This document shows positions 6,050-15,554 of a stretch of DNA of 53,402 nt, piece after piece. Position numbers and translations under genes: made by a program. A model generated the notes under the pieces. The model searched no databases and was not told where the DNA came from. It was given only the letters and a program-made list of their open reading frames with translations. The number at the start of each line of letters is the position of its first letter. The stretch's first letter is position 1. The stretch comes from Ignavibacteria bacterium (GTDB lineage Bacteria > Bacteroidota > Ignavibacteria > Ignavibacteriales > Melioribacteraceae). Location: contig JAAYAN010000066.1 in NCBI GenBank assembly GCA_012719345.1, positions 1 through 53,402 on the forward strand. Direction: 5' to 3'.

Positions 6050-7717
6050 TTACTTCTTTTCATTATCCAAGCCTAAAACCGTTCGTGAGCGTTCAAGCGC
6101 AAGATCAATATTTCCGCAGACGTTATCTTCACCTATTAAATCGAGCAGACCGTCTTTCTGGAGGGCGAACAAAGGCTGTGCGTGAACTCCCGAAAGAATT
6201 AGATGTATTTTGTGTTTCTGAGAATCTTTGTAAACATCTTTTAGAATATTAATTCCGGTAGCATCAATTGCAGGTACGCTCCTCATTCTTATAATTCGAA
6301 CTTTAGGCGGAAATTCAATATCCTGCATAGCTTCCTTGAATTTTTCTGCGGCTCCGAAGAAGAATGGACCGTTAATTTCAAAAACTTCTACACCTTCCGG
6401 AATAGATTTTTTATCTATTGCCATAGGATCAATAATTTGTTCTTCGCTGTCTTTAAGTTCTCTTGTAATCACACCTACATTTGTTACTGCAGCCATACGT
6501 CTCATAAAAAGAAATACAGCCAATACCATACCCACTTCAATAGCAATTACAAGATCGAAAACAACTGTAAGTCCGAAAGTTGTAAGCAGTACCGCTACAT
6601 CGCTCATCGGGCTTTTAAGTATTGCCCGGAAAGTTTTCCACTCGCTCATATTGTAGGAAACAATAACTAAAACAGCTCCTAAAGATGCCATAGGTATCAA
6701 TCCGGCAAGGCTTCCGAAAAAGAGCATAACAAGCAGAAGTGTCATTGCGTGAACAATTCCGGAAACCGGTGTTCTTCCGCCGTTTTTAATGTTGGTGGCA
6801 GTCCGCGCTATAGCTCCTGTTACTGGGATTCCTCCGAATAACGGAACTATAATATTAGCTGCTCCCTGAGCAATCAGTTCTGTATCGCTTTTATGTTTGC
6901 TTCCTATCATACCGTCGGCAACAACAGCCGATAAAAGCGATTCTATAGCTGCTAAAAGAGCAATTGCAATTGCAGGCTGAAGAAGATTCCTAATGGTATT
7001 AAAATTAATATCAATCATATGAGGTTCGGGAATTGAAGATGAAATTTCTCCGAATCGGCTTCCTATTGTTTCTACAGGCAATTTAAAATAATAAACAATT
7101 ACAGTTGATATTATGATTGCTACAAGACTCCCTGGTATTTTGTGAGTTATCTTTGGCCAAAAAATCATTGTTAAAAGAGAAAAAACACTTATTGTCAGGG
7201 AATAATAATTTATTGAAGATAAATAATGAAAATATACCTGCCATTTTTCAAAAAATTCCGACGGCACATTTTCAATCTTCAGACCGAAAATATCTTTAAT
7301 CTGGGTTGAAAAAATGGTTAAAGCAATACCGCTTGTAAAACCGACTGTAACCGGATAGGGGATGAATTTTATAACGCTTCCGAAGCGCGCAAAACCCATA
7401 ATAAGAAGCAAAACTCCCGCCATTACTGTGGCTATTGTAAGTCCGGTTAGTCCGTACGTTTGAATAATTCCGTAAACAATTACTATAAACGCGCCTGTCG
7501 GTCCGCCTATCTGAACTTTGCTTCCGCCGAAAGCAGAAACAATAAAACCGCCTATAATAGCGGTTATCAAACCTTTTTCGGGTGAAACACCTGATGCAAT
7601 ACCAAAGGCAATTGCCAAAGGCAAAGCTACAATTCCAACAATAATTCCTGCGGAAAGGTCTTTAAGAAATTTTTCTTTCGTGTAATTTTTAAAAGTACTG
7701 AACAGCTCCGGTAACAT
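6050..7717 (-). CDS. SulP-family anion transporter with STAS domain
   Basis: This 555-residue protein has an N-terminal SLC26/SulP membrane core: [20 protein letters not shown] (about residues 20-40), then [26 protein letters not shown], and [20 protein letters not shown] near residue 300. A cytoplasmic STAS domain lies at about 440-545, with [17 protein letters not shown] at its phosphorylation-loop position. The family moves sulfate, bicarbonate or other anions; substrate is not decidable here. The stop is 18 nt before the start of the GT-C gene at 6031, so the two could be co-transcribed. Length and domain order are normal. Confidence 0.9.
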   Translation of the reverse strand: MLPELFSTFKNYTKEKFLKDLSAGIIVGIVALPLAIAFGIASGVSPEKGLITAIIGGFIVSAFGGSKVQIGGPTGAFIVIVYGIIQTYGLTGLTIATVMAGVLLLIMGFARFGSVIKFIPYPVTVGFTSGIALTIFSTQIKDIFGLKIENVPSEFFEKWQVYFHYLSSINYYSLTISVFSLLTMIFWPKITHKIPGSLVAIIISTVIVYYFKLPVETIGSRFGEISSSIPEPHMIDINFNTIRNLLQPAIAIALLAAIESLLSAVVADGMIGSKHKSDTELIAQGAANIIVPLFGGIPVTGAIARTATNIKNGGRTPVSGIVHAMTLLLVMLFFGSLAGLIPMASLGAVLVIVSYNMSEWKTFRAILKSPMSDVAVLLTTFGLTVVFDLVIAIEVGMVLAVFLFMRRMAAVTNVGVITRELKDSEEQIIDPMAIDKKSIPEGVEVFEINGPFFFGAAEKFKEAMQDIEFPPKVRIIRMRSVPAIDATGINILKDVYKDSQKHKIHLILSGVHAQPLFALQKDGLLDLIGEDNVCGNIDLALERSRTVLGLDNEKK

Positions 7718-7805
7718 TTTTTATAATTCCTGAATTTTAATTCACTAAATATAATAAAAGCTTAGATTATTATTTAAATGCAGGTTGGAAAAACAAAAAA
7801 AAGAT

Positions 7806-7846
7806 GAAAAAACGCAGAGACGTTGTTTTCAACGCCTCTTTTTTAA
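7806..7846. terminator. Bidirectional stem-loop terminator
   Basis: AGAGACGTTG (7816-7825), loop TTTT and CAACGCCTCT (7830-7839) pair with one mismatch. T-runs follow on the plus strand (7840-7844) and on the minus strand (complement of 7806-7811). It closes the barrel gene ending at 7856. Confidence 0.7.
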
Positions 7847-7855
7847 CGGTAGTAT

Positions 7856-8575
7856 TTATAAATAAACCGAAAGACCGAAAAGAACTGAACCTGAGTAAAA
7901 GCCCCAGGATGTTTGCTTAATATCAGATTCAGTGATTTGTGGATTATTCTTATCATAAATGTAAATTCGTTCTCCCGAATTTTTCTGCTTTTGAATTTGA
8001 TAAGCAAAAGTAGCTGAATATTCAGCATGGACACTTAAATATGAGGTAAGGAAGTATTCAGCGCCAAGAATTCCATTTAGTCCTACTTGTAAATTATTTC
8101 GAGTAATTTTTTCAGTTAGTGAATTATTTAATGTATCATTTTGGTAGTTATTATCAGTCCCACTAACTTCATATTTTGACCATCCTAAAATTGGTCCGGC
8201 ACCAAAGTATAGCTTTATCTGTTTATCGTTATTAGGATAAAATAGATACGCTGTTTTGAGTGTTAAATTGTAATCCTCAAAAGGTTTAGATTGCTCATTA
8301 GAAGCACTTGGATTATATTTTGTTGAACTACTTTGGTCTCTATCTCCCGTTTGTCCACTTAATGTTAAACCAACACGTATTGCTGAATTATCAGTTAAAT
8401 GATATTTACCTGAAAAAGTGCTGCCGTTAAAATTTGATAATGTGAAATTATTTGAGATGCCGAATTGCAAAGCCCAGGAGCCGGCTTTTAGTGAATGTGT
8501 AGAATCGGTTTTTCCCTGCGCGTAGATAAATGTAAAAAAAAGAGCTGCTGTAACGAAGACTGGTTTTAAATTCAT
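7856..8575 (-). CDS. Small outer-membrane beta-barrel protein
   Basis: This 239-residue protein has an N-terminal signal peptide (MNLKPVFVTAALFFTFIYAQG) followed by alternating amphipathic strands such as WALQFGISNNFTLSNF, YNLTLKTAYLF, IKLYFGAGPILGWSKYEV and LNGILGAEYFLTSYLSVHAEYSATFAY. The last strand ends SGSVLFGLSVYL, typical of a barrel terminus. It resembles the outer-membrane protein beta-barrel domain family of Bacteroidota. No enzymatic motif is visible. It is a single gene ended by the stem-loop at 7806-7846. Confidence 0.7.
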   Translation of the reverse strand: MNLKPVFVTAALFFTFIYAQGKTDSTHSLKAGSWALQFGISNNFTLSNFNGSTFSGKYHLTDNSAIRVGLTLSGQTGDRDQSSSTKYNPSASNEQSKPFEDYNLTLKTAYLFYPNNDKQIKLYFGAGPILGWSKYEVSGTDNNYQNDTLNNSLTEKITRNNLQVGLNGILGAEYFLTSYLSVHAEYSATFAYQIQKQKNSGERIYIYDKNNPQITESDIKQTSWGFYSGSVLFGLSVYL

Positions 8576-8840
8576 TTAATGCCTCCCAGAATTAGATCTT
8601 AGTTTTATATCAGTTAAAATTAAAATTGGATTGTTAAAGAAATTATTTATTATACCAAACTTTTTATTGATGTAAGTCGTAAATTAAGAAAATTACTTAT
8701 ACAATAAAATACATTTGATGTATCTAAATATGTACAGGCAATTTTGATTAAAAATGATACTTAACTTAAAACAAAAATAAATACTCTGAAAATTTTAACG
8801 GAATGCCTATTTTTCGGACATTAAAAAAAACTGAATAAAA

Positions 8841-9950
8841 ATGAAATTACTTTTCACGTGTTTATCGGAAAGCTGGGGCGGGATGGAAATGATATTTCTG
8901 GAAACTGCCGGCTATATGAAATCGAAAGGATATGATGTTACTGTTCTTGCCTGCAGAAATTCGCGGATTGCACGCGAATCATTAAAAGAAGATATGCAAA
9001 CCCTGCAGATTAAAAATCCCGGTTACTTTGCCCCTTTGTTAATCTGGAAAACAAGCAGAATAATGTTAAAAGAAAATTTTGATATTATCCATTCACATTA
9101 TTCAAAAGATTTGTGGCTTCTCGTACCTGCATTAAATTTATCCGAAAAAAAAACTCCGCTGATACTTTCGAAACAGCTTGGTTCTTATATCGTAAAGAAG
9201 GATTTTCTTCATCAAATATTATACAAAAGAATTGATAAAGCTATATCTATCAGTAAAGTAATTTCGCAAAATCTTCTTGATACGTGTCCGCTTGAATCCG
9301 GAAAAATTGAATTGATTCATAACTGGACTGACCTTAAAAAGTTTGATCCGGCAAAATACAACAGAACCGCAGCTCGTGCTGAGTTAGGAATAAAGGAAAA
9401 CGAAACAGTAATAGGAATGTCTGCCAGATTTTCGCCTGGCAAAGGTCACGAAGAATTTATTATTGCTGCGAAAAAAATAAATAAAGATAATTTGCGATTT
9501 ATGTTTGTGGGCGAAGCAAGCCGCGGCGAGCAGGAATATGCAGATAAAATTAAGCAGATGGTAAAGGATTACGGAATTGAACAACAGACAATATTTACCG
9601 GATACAGAAGCGATATGCCCGAAGTTTTGAACGCGATGGATATTTTTGCTTTCCCTTCGCACTCCGAGGCTTTCGGGATTGCGCTTATTGAGGCAATGGC
9701 AATGGGAAAACCAAGCGTTGCAACAAGATCGGACGGAATTCTTGATATCGCGGTTGACGGCGAAACTTCGCTTCTTTTCGAAAAACAAAATGCCGAAGAT
9801 CTTGCCGAAAAATTAAACATTTTGGCTGAATCCGGAGAACTTCGCAAGCGGATGGGTAAAGCAGCAAGATTAAGGGTCGAGAATAATTTCCGTAAAGAAG
9901 ATCAGCTTGATAAAATTATTCTTCTTTATAATAAGCTGGCAAAAAATTAA
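8841..9950 (+). CDS. Glycosyltransferase family 4
   Basis: This 369-residue GT-B enzyme has an N-terminal half beginning LLFTCLSESWGGMEMIFLETAGYMKSKGYDVTVL, the glycine-rich acceptor loop of family 4. The C-terminal half has IGMSARFSPGKGHEEFI and the donor-site Ex7E motif in PSHSEAFGIALIEAMAMGKPSVAT (about residues 275-300). Such enzymes transfer sugars from nucleotide donors to growing LPS or capsule chains. It is a lone plus-strand gene, separate from the glycan cluster at 27-34 kb, and converges with prfC. It shows no defect. Confidence 0.88.
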   Translation: MKLLFTCLSESWGGMEMIFLETAGYMKSKGYDVTVLACRNSRIARESLKEDMQTLQIKNPGYFAPLLIWKTSRIMLKENFDIIHSHYSKDLWLLVPALNLSEKKTPLILSKQLGSYIVKKDFLHQILYKRIDKAISISKVISQNLLDTCPLESGKIELIHNWTDLKKFDPAKYNRTAARAELGIKENETVIGMSARFSPGKGHEEFIIAAKKINKDNLRFMFVGEASRGEQEYADKIKQMVKDYGIEQQTIFTGYRSDMPEVLNAMDIFAFPSHSEAFGIALIEAMAMGKPSVATRSDGILDIAVDGETSLLFEKQNAEDLAEKLNILAESGELRKRMGKAARLRVENNFRKEDQLDKIILLYNKLAKN

Positions 9951-9988
9951 CTTAATAAATAGCTTCGTTGATTAAATCCTCAAAAAGC

Positions 9989-11584
9989 TTATTGATTCTT
10001 TTCCGTCTTAAACTCCGATGTAAAATGAAACTGAATTTTCTTGTTATCTTCCATCGTCCGGTTCAGCATCCATTCGGATTCGGCAAAATAAACCATATTA
10101 TCATCTTTATCGAAGGCAATGTTCTGACCTTTATACCGTGCAAAATCTTCAAGAATTTTCGGGTCATCTGCTGTGAGCCAGCAAGCTTTGGAAAATGAAA
10201 GAGGACGAAACATTGCGTTTGCGCCGTATTCCTGTAAAAGCCTGTATTGAATTACATCGAACTGCAAATCACCCACGGTTCCTACAATTTTTTTAGTTCC
10301 CTGATGCTGTAAAAACAACTGAGCAACTCCTTCATCGGTTAACTGCCGGATTCCTTTATCAAGCTGTTTCGATTTCATCGGATCCTGATTTACAAGCTCT
10401 TTGAATATTTCCGGTGAAAAACTCGGAATTCCGCGGAACACCATTTTTTCGCCTTCCGTAAGCGTATCGCCAATCTTAAAATTTCCTGTATCGTAAAGTC
10501 CAACAACATCGCCCGGATAGGCTTCATCTATTGTGCTTTTTGCCTGTGCCATAAACGTAGCAGGGTTTGCGAACCTGAATTCTTTATCCAACCGGACGTG
10601 ATAAAAGAATTTATTCCGCTCAAATTTGCCCGAACAAATGCGCAAAAATGCGAGTCTGTTGCGGTGTTTGGGATCGAGATTAGCGTGAATTTTAAACACG
10701 AACCCGCTGAATTTTTCTTCTGTCGATTCTACTTTCCGCGTGTCGGTTTCTCTTCCTACAGGCGCCGGACCAATTTCGGTAACCGTATCAAGCAGTTCTT
10801 TCACCCCGAAGTTATTTATCGCGCTTCCGAAAAATACCGGGGCTAACATTCCTTCCAAATATTCTTCACGGTTAAATTTGTCGTAAACTCCGGTAATCAA
10901 ATCAATATCTTCGCGTAGTTTTTCTTCGTCGCCGTAAAGATAATTTGCAATTTCAGGGTCGTTTAAATCGGAAATTGAAACAATATCGTCTTCTATTTTA
11001 GTCTTGTTTGCTTTGAAAAGATCGAGATTCTTTTTGTAAATATTATAAACTCCGCGGAAAGTTGCACCTTTGTTTATCGGCCAGGTTAGCGGACAAACCT
11101 TAATTATCAGTTTTTCTTCAAGCTCATCAAGCAGGTCAATCGGGTCGCGTCCTTCGCGGTCCATTTTGTTTATAAAAACCGTGACCGGCGTGTTCCGCAT
11201 ACGGCAGACTTCCATCAACCTTTCAGTCTGCTCCTCAACGCCTTTTACGCAGTCGATTACCATAATTACGCTGTCGACAGCCGTAAGCGTTCTGTAAGTA
11301 TCTTCGGCAAAGTCTTTGTGACCCGGAGTATCGAGCAGGTTAATAATTGTATTATTATGTTCAAAAGTCATTACGGATGTTGCTACCGAAATACCTCTTT
11401 GCCGCTCGATTTCCATAAAGTCGGATGCCGCGGTTTTCTTAATCTTGTTTGATTTTACCGCTCCGGCTACCTGTATCGCTCCGCCGAAGAGGAGAAACTT
11501 TTCGGTAAGAGTTGTTTTCCCGGCATCTGGGTGACTGATGATTGCAAGCGTGCGTCGTTTTTTTATTTCTTTAATAATGCTCAT
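9989..11584 (-). CDS. prfC: Peptide chain release factor 3
   Basis: This 531-residue translational GTPase has the G1 loop [15 protein letters not shown] near residue 20, [14 protein letters not shown] (G3) near 90, and [19 protein letters not shown] (G4) near 145. RF3-specific features include [14 protein letters not shown] and a C-terminal domain with [17 protein letters not shown]3 recycles RF1 and RF2 from the ribosome after termination. Length matches the usual 525-530 residues. Its end converges with the GT4 gene, 38 nt away. Confidence 0.95.
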   Translation of the reverse strand: MSIIKEIKKRRTLAIISHPDAGKTTLTEKFLLFGGAIQVAGAVKSNKIKKTAASDFMEIERQRGISVATSVMTFEHNNTIINLLDTPGHKDFAEDTYRTLTAVDSVIMVIDCVKGVEEQTERLMEVCRMRNTPVTVFINKMDREGRDPIDLLDELEEKLIIKVCPLTWPINKGATFRGVYNIYKKNLDLFKANKTKIEDDIVSISDLNDPEIANYLYGDEEKLREDIDLITGVYDKFNREEYLEGMLAPVFFGSAINNFGVKELLDTVTEIGPAPVGRETDTRKVESTEEKFSGFVFKIHANLDPKHRNRLAFLRICSGKFERNKFFYHVRLDKEFRFANPATFMAQAKSTIDEAYPGDVVGLYDTGNFKIGDTLTEGEKMVFRGIPSFSPEIFKELVNQDPMKSKQLDKGIRQLTDEGVAQLFLQHQGTKKIVGTVGDLQFDVIQYRLLQEYGANAMFRPLSFSKACWLTADDPKILEDFARYKGQNIAFDKDDNMVYFAESEWMLNRTMEDNKKIQFHFTSEFKTEKNQ

Positions 11585-11737
11585 AGTTTTTGGTTTTTTA
11601 ATAAGTGATAAAATAAATCTTTGCGGAAGGATTTAGTAGAATACTGCGAATATTTTGAATAAATCTAAAATCATAGGGTGTAAATGTAAGAAAAATCAAG
11701 CAAACAGAAAATAGATGAAATTTTTATAACGGCGTTA

Positions 11738-12259
11738 TTATTCAATTATTAACTGATATAATGCCAACAAATATTTAACGTCGCTATAGGCTTTGTGATT
11801 TGGCGGGGAAATTTGTTTCGCTTTAGTTTTCAGAGTTTCCAATTCAGCTTTTTTATTTAACACATTGTTTTTTGCTAACATTTCGAGGAAAAGTTCGTTG
11901 GAATCTTTGAACTCAATTTCAGGAAAATCAAGACGGCAAGCTTTGAAAAGCTCCTGCATCCAGAATTTATCAAATTCGGGGTTGTCAGTATAAACTGTTT
12001 TTCCGGCTAATTGCTCAATAATGTTATTACAAACACTACGCGGATTTTCTCCTTCCTTGATAAGTTTTTCTTTTGAAATTCCGTGAAGTTTTTCCGATTT
12101 AAAATCCCAGTCTGTCCAGCCGGGAACAGTTTCCGGTGAAATAAGAAAAACGTAAATCTCACCGGAACCGGAATTCCACGCAACTTGAATTGGATATGAC
12201 CGCGAACCTAAAGATGATGCCTCTATGTCGAGGAAAGTTGGTAAAATTATTTTATACAT
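11738..12259 (-). CDS. DEDDh-type 3'-5' exonuclease-like protein
   Basis: This 173-residue protein has the DnaQ-fold metal ligands: FLDIEASSLGS (D11, E13), TDNPEFDKFW (D97) and HKAYSDVKYLLALY (H155, D160), the HxAxxD form. A HGIS element at 59-62 is also typical. It has only the exonuclease domain, so it is neither a polymerase III epsilon fusion nor an RNase T by obvious signature. It is the last gene of the nine-gene minus-strand run, 35 nt behind an unrecognised gene. The substrate is unknown. Confidence 0.75.
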   Translation of the reverse strand: MYKIILPTFLDIEASSLGSRSYPIQVAWNSGSGEIYVFLISPETVPGWTDWDFKSEKLHGISKEKLIKEGENPRSVCNNIIEQLAGKTVYTDNPEFDKFWMQELFKACRLDFPEIEFKDSNELFLEMLAKNNVLNKKAELETLKTKAKQISPPNHKAYSDVKYLLALYQLIIE

Positions 12260-12294
12260 CGACTTCTAATATGATTTTTTGCTTTTTCTTCCTT

Positions 12295-12972
12295 CTATGG
12301 TGTGTTTCCTTTTGTAAATCCATACATATCAATCAATTTAGCTTTAGTATAATTATAGTTAGTCGGGTTTCCTGTGCTGAAATCTATAGTTTTCCTTTGA
12401 TTACGATCTGCATCTATATTCGTATGATTTGCTATATAAAAATTATATAACTGAGTTAATGCATTTTGGTTGAAACTTCTGAACCCACATGTACCTTCAG
12501 CAAGAGCCCGAAATGTGTTGCAAAAGTATTGGTCAAATGCTGGTACACATCCAAAAACGCCCATCATTATTTTTGTAACTAAAGTTAAATGGCTTTGCTG
12601 ATCATTTATTATTAAATTTCTAATTTCTTTATAAACTTTTAATAGTTTTTTTATATTTTCCTCATTATCATAATGATTTACATCAAGGTTCCAGATATTA
12701 TCGTTTTCAAGGCTGGAAATATATTCAATCAATTTTTTGTATTTGTAAGCACTTTGCCCCAAATTTTCACCGCGACCTCTGTACATACCCCAGCTCGCTA
12801 AATAGAATCCGATGGCATAACAGCTTTTTTCCATATCTCTTATTAAAGCCTCACCTCTTACATTACGAAAATAATTATAACAAAAATCATAAGAAGCATT
12901 TCTGTGAGCAGGTCCCTCAAATTCAGTATTATATTGATCAATTATTTCATTAAAATCATAAACTTCTGGCAT
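12295..12972 (-). CDS. Unrecognised conserved-looking protein, 225 aa
   Basis: The start is the ATG at 12972, with GGGAGG five bases upstream; a TTG at 12984 would read through that ribosome site. I do not recognise the family. Features include SCYAIGFYLASWGMYRGRGENL near residues 55-75 and TLVTKIMMGVFGCVPAFDQYF near 135-155, both with the aromatic and glycine density of a conserved core. There is no signal peptide or membrane helix, so it is probably cytoplasmic and helical. It is the eighth gene of the minus-strand run. Confidence 0.6.
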   Translation of the reverse strand: MPEVYDFNEIIDQYNTEFEGPAHRNASYDFCYNYFRNVRGEALIRDMEKSCYAIGFYLASWGMYRGRGENLGQSAYKYKKLIEYISSLENDNIWNLDVNHYDNEENIKKLLKVYKEIRNLIINDQQSHLTLVTKIMMGVFGCVPAFDQYFCNTFRALAEGTCGFRSFNQNALTQLYNFYIANHTNIDADRNQRKTIDFSTGNPTNYNYTKAKLIDMYGFTKGNTP

Positions 12973-12990
12973 ATAACCTCCCAAATAAAT

Positions 12991-13374
12991 TTAATTTGTT
13001 GTTCCTTTTTTATCAAAAAAAACTTTAACATTTTTTATCATCGCAGGCACGAAGAAATAATTTACTTCAAAAGGGGCAATTTTTTCATATTTAAGTTTGC
13101 TGCCTGTAATAATATTTCCAGTGCCGTAATCAATTGGTTTGCCTGCGCTGAACAGACTTAAAGTTTTTATATCGAAATATTTATACGATATCGAAACGTT
13201 TTTCAGGGTATCCTGAGTAAGATTTGTAACCGAATAATAAAAACCGTTTTCACCTGTCCGGGTTTCATATTTCACTAAAAGAACATCGGATTTTAAATAT
13301 TCATTCTGTGCAGGAATATTCTGCACAAAAGCTACAAAAAGAAAAAACATTACAATCGCTTTCATTTTATTCAT
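12991..13374 (-). CDS. Small exported protein of unknown function
   Basis: This 127-residue protein begins with a signal peptide (MNKMKAIVMFFLFVAFVQNIPAQ) and then about 100 residues rich in beta strands, for example GFYYSVTNLTQDTLKNVSISYKYFD, resembling a small Ig-like or DUF-type periplasmic domain. Its start overlaps the previous gene by 8 nt. It is the only clearly exported product in this minus-strand cluster. No motif identifies a function. Confidence 0.6.
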   Translation of the reverse strand: MNKMKAIVMFFLFVAFVQNIPAQNEYLKSDVLLVKYETRTGENGFYYSVTNLTQDTLKNVSISYKYFDIKTLSLFSAGKPIDYGTGNIITGSKLKYEKIAPFEVNYFFVPAMIKNVKVFFDKKGTTN

Positions 13375-13903
13375 CCCACAATATGTGATATTTTTCCGGA
13401 AATCCTCTTTCCGTCAGGTCATTTTTAAATTCCAGTTTTGCATAATAAACCAAATTCCATTCGCCAAGATCCAAAAAATAATTTTCTATTTCGCCCCAAT
13501 ACTCATTTTTAAATTCAATCAGCATTGGTAAATCCGGCGTGTAATCGCAATCATTTCCTAAAATCACATAAGGGATTGTATGACCTGCTGAAGAATGTGA
13601 ATAAACTTTTGGGAATGGATATTTTTCCCTGAACTGCTCGTAAAGATTTTCATTCAGGAAAAGATTTTCATTCTGTTTTTTTGTAACAGTGTAAATGACT
13701 TGATCAATCCAAACTGACCAAAATAAACCGCTTGCAAGAAGTTTTTTTTGCTTCAAGGTTGGGGCCTTTAAAATAGCGGCTTGTGCTTCACATTCACACC
13801 AGCCGTAATCACCATAATGTTCATGATGATTTGTTTTGGAAGTATTGTCCCAAAGGTTTTTAATCTGGGTACCCCAATTTTTCAAATCTTCCGAAGGATA
13901 CAT
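13367..13903 (-). CDS. Unrecognised protein, paralogue of the gene at 13941
   Basis: This 178-residue cytoplasmic protein has AGGAG ahead of its ATG. It shares with the upstream neighbour the N-terminal YPxE, WCxC (WCECE), LFWSVWIDQVIYTV, a Y..FR.KYPFPK block and the C-terminal NDLTERGFPEKYHILW. The two cysteines near the N-terminus and the Trp-rich centre are the most constant points. The family is not one I can name. Tandem duplication of small soluble genes is common in immunity-gene arrays, but no toxin is visible here. Confidence 0.6.
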   Translation of the reverse strand: MYPSEDLKNWGTQIKNLWDNTSKTNHHEHYGDYGWCECEAQAAILKAPTLKQKKLLASGLFWSVWIDQVIYTVTKKQNENLFLNENLYEQFREKYPFPKVYSHSSAGHTIPYVILGNDCDYTPDLPMLIEFKNEYWGEIENYFLDLGEWNLVYYAKLEFKNDLTERGFPEKYHILWDE

Positions 13904-13940
13904 TTTTTATCTCCTATATTTAATGAATAACGAAATCTTA

Positions 13941-14453
13941 TTACTTCCACAACTTATGATATTTTTCAGGAAATGAACGTTCAGAAAGGTCATTTATAAA
14001 TTCCTGCTCAACTTTTTTTACTAATTCATCTTCGCCAATACTTTTCAGGTATCCGGCAATTTCTTTCCAAAAATCTTCTTTATAATATTCAAGTAATGCA
14101 ATCTCATCTTCCTTCGAATACCTTTCTTCCAAAAATGTAAGCAATTCGTGTGGCGCTGGATTTTGAACTTCCAGAAAAGTTTTTATTTTAGGAAAGTTAT
14201 ATTTGCTTCTGAAGTCTTTGTAAACTTCAGCTTTATTATTTTCATTAGCAACTTTTTCAATTATCTGGTCAATCCAAAACGACCAGAATAATTTGCAAAC
14301 ATTATCGTGATCAGGGAAACCGGTTTTAGAGTTTAATGCTGCGTTTAGAAAATCACAAACACACCATTCATAATTGATAAAAGAATTATTCTCATTCCAG
14401 TTCCAGTAAAATCCGTCAATCCGATTTCTCATTACTTCTGTTGGGTATGGCAT
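13941..14453 (-). CDS. Unrecognised protein, paralogue of the gene at 13367
   Basis: The start is placed at the ATG at 14453 (AGGAG seven bases upstream), giving 170 residues; a longer frame to 14558 would overlap the gene before it. Shared blocks with the downstream paralogue are YPTE, WCVCD, KLFWSFWIDQIIEKV, DFRSKYNFPK and FINDLSERSFPEKYHKLW. The centre is more charged and longer than in the paralogue (EERYSKEDEIALLEYYKED). No membrane segment is present. Function is unknown. Confidence 0.6.
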   Translation of the reverse strand: MPYPTEVMRNRIDGFYWNWNENNSFINYEWCVCDFLNAALNSKTGFPDHDNVCKLFWSFWIDQIIEKVANENNKAEVYKDFRSKYNFPKIKTFLEVQNPAPHELLTFLEERYSKEDEIALLEYYKEDFWKEIAGYLKSIGEDELVKKVEQEFINDLSERSFPEKYHKLWK

Positions 14454-14487
14454 ATTAACTCCTAAGTTTGTTATCAGAATTCTTAGT

Positions 14488-14730
14488 TTAAGGTAGTTTT
14501 TCTTTGTTTTCCAATATAAATTGTTCAAACTTATCATCTTCAAGAGAAAAGAAGTCAAAACCTGTTAAAGGCAAATCGCTATTATTAATTACCTTTCCAT
14601 AATTATTATTCATGGCGGCGTATTTTTCTTGAAGAGTATATATAAGTTGGAAAAATCTTAAGTCCGGGGCTTTTTCCCATATCTCTTGCAGTAAACTCAT
14701 TAATTTAGAAATTCGTTTTGGGTCTCTCAC
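14488..14730 (-). CDS. Small protein with RDPKRI N-terminus
   Basis: This 80-residue protein starts with GTG at 14730, preceded by the strong ribosome site AAGGAGG. It begins RDPKRISKLMSLLQEIWEKAPDLRFFQLIYTL, a pattern I associate with a widespread family of small bacterial proteins of unknown function, and ends with an acidic FSLEDDKFEQFIL segment. Only 2 nt separate it from the peptidase-like gene before it, so the two are probably co-translated. Confidence 0.6.
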   Translation of the reverse strand: MRDPKRISKLMSLLQEIWEKAPDLRFFQLIYTLQEKYAAMNNNYGKVINNSDLPLTGFDFFSLEDDKFEQFILENKEKLP

Positions 14731-14732
14731 TT

Positions 14733-15542
14733 TTATCCTCCTTTTTTATTAATTGATTTTCCTTTCTGCCTGAATACTTTATCCTGATTTTCAATTAGTA
14801 ATTCTATAAATCTTGCTGCATTTTCTATTGTTTTCCAATTACATTTCTCACTATCTGTGTGATATTCGGTGATTGGCAAGCCAATGTGTGCGCCTCTTAA
14901 TCCGGTGTTTCTGTGTAAATATCCAGATTCAACTGCTGTCCATCCAATTCTTTCATCAATAAATTCAATATTATTTGCGGAAGCCAATTTACGTAATTTT
15001 GCAACAAGACTTGTTTTATAAAATCCAATTACGTCTTTTGAACGCAATGAAAATTTTCCGTCCTTTAGATAAATTTCTTTGATAATGTCAATATCAAGTG
15101 AAACTGGTATTAGTTTTGGGTTTAAGAACATTATTTCCTTAATCTGTTCCCACGAAATAAATACTTCCTCTTTTGTTGTGAATAGAATATTAAATCTTAA
15201 ACCTTTCGAGAATAAATATCTAAGTATTCCTATCGAAATCATATTATCCAATTGTCCAGTTAGAATATCTTCGTTAAAATCCTTAATTGTGTTTAAGTAA
15301 TTTTTAACTCTGTCAATATGGACCGTAAAAAAGAACTTGGCACTTGGATTTGCTTCAAGAAAAAAGTAATGCAGATTTCCGTTTTCCAGAACAGTTCGGG
15401 TTTTGATTTTTTCATTGGTTAGCAGTTCCCCATTCTCACCAAGAAAATCTTTCTCCAAAAATTCGCCGAATAATTTTTCGTCTCCTGAACAGGAACTGAT
15501 TGCGGAGTATTCTTTAAGTTTGTTAAAAATATACTTTTTCAT
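14733..15542 (-). CDS. Clan-MH-like zinc metallopeptidase
   Basis: This 269-residue protein keeps the ligand order of M28/M20/M42 co-catalytic peptidases: H75 and D77 (TVHIDRV), D99 (GQLDNMISIG), E125 and E126 (TTKEEV), D150 (VSLDID) and H228 (TEYHTDSEK). It lacks the beta-barrel lid inserted in M42 enzymes and the dimerisation domain of M20, so it is a bare catalytic core like M28. No signal peptide is seen, which suggests a cytoplasmic amino- or dipeptidase. It is the third gene of the minus-strand cluster. Substrate unknown. Confidence 0.6.
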   Translation of the reverse strand: MKKYIFNKLKEYSAISSCSGDEKLFGEFLEKDFLGENGELLTNEKIKTRTVLENGNLHYFFLEANPSAKFFFTVHIDRVKNYLNTIKDFNEDILTGQLDNMISIGILRYLFSKGLRFNILFTTKEEVFISWEQIKEIMFLNPKLIPVSLDIDIIKEIYLKDGKFSLRSKDVIGFYKTSLVAKLRKLASANNIEFIDERIGWTAVESGYLHRNTGLRGAHIGLPITEYHTDSEKCNWKTIENAARFIELLIENQDKVFRQKGKSINKKGG

Positions 15543-15554
15543 TTTCCACCTTTA

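Noticed and set aside
6336-6670. Plus-strand frames inside the SulP gene
   Set aside because: They are shadows of the coding minus strand; the SulP protein is complete.
9384-9867. Minus-strand frames inside the GT4 gene
   Set aside because: They are shadows of a full-length GT4 coding sequence.
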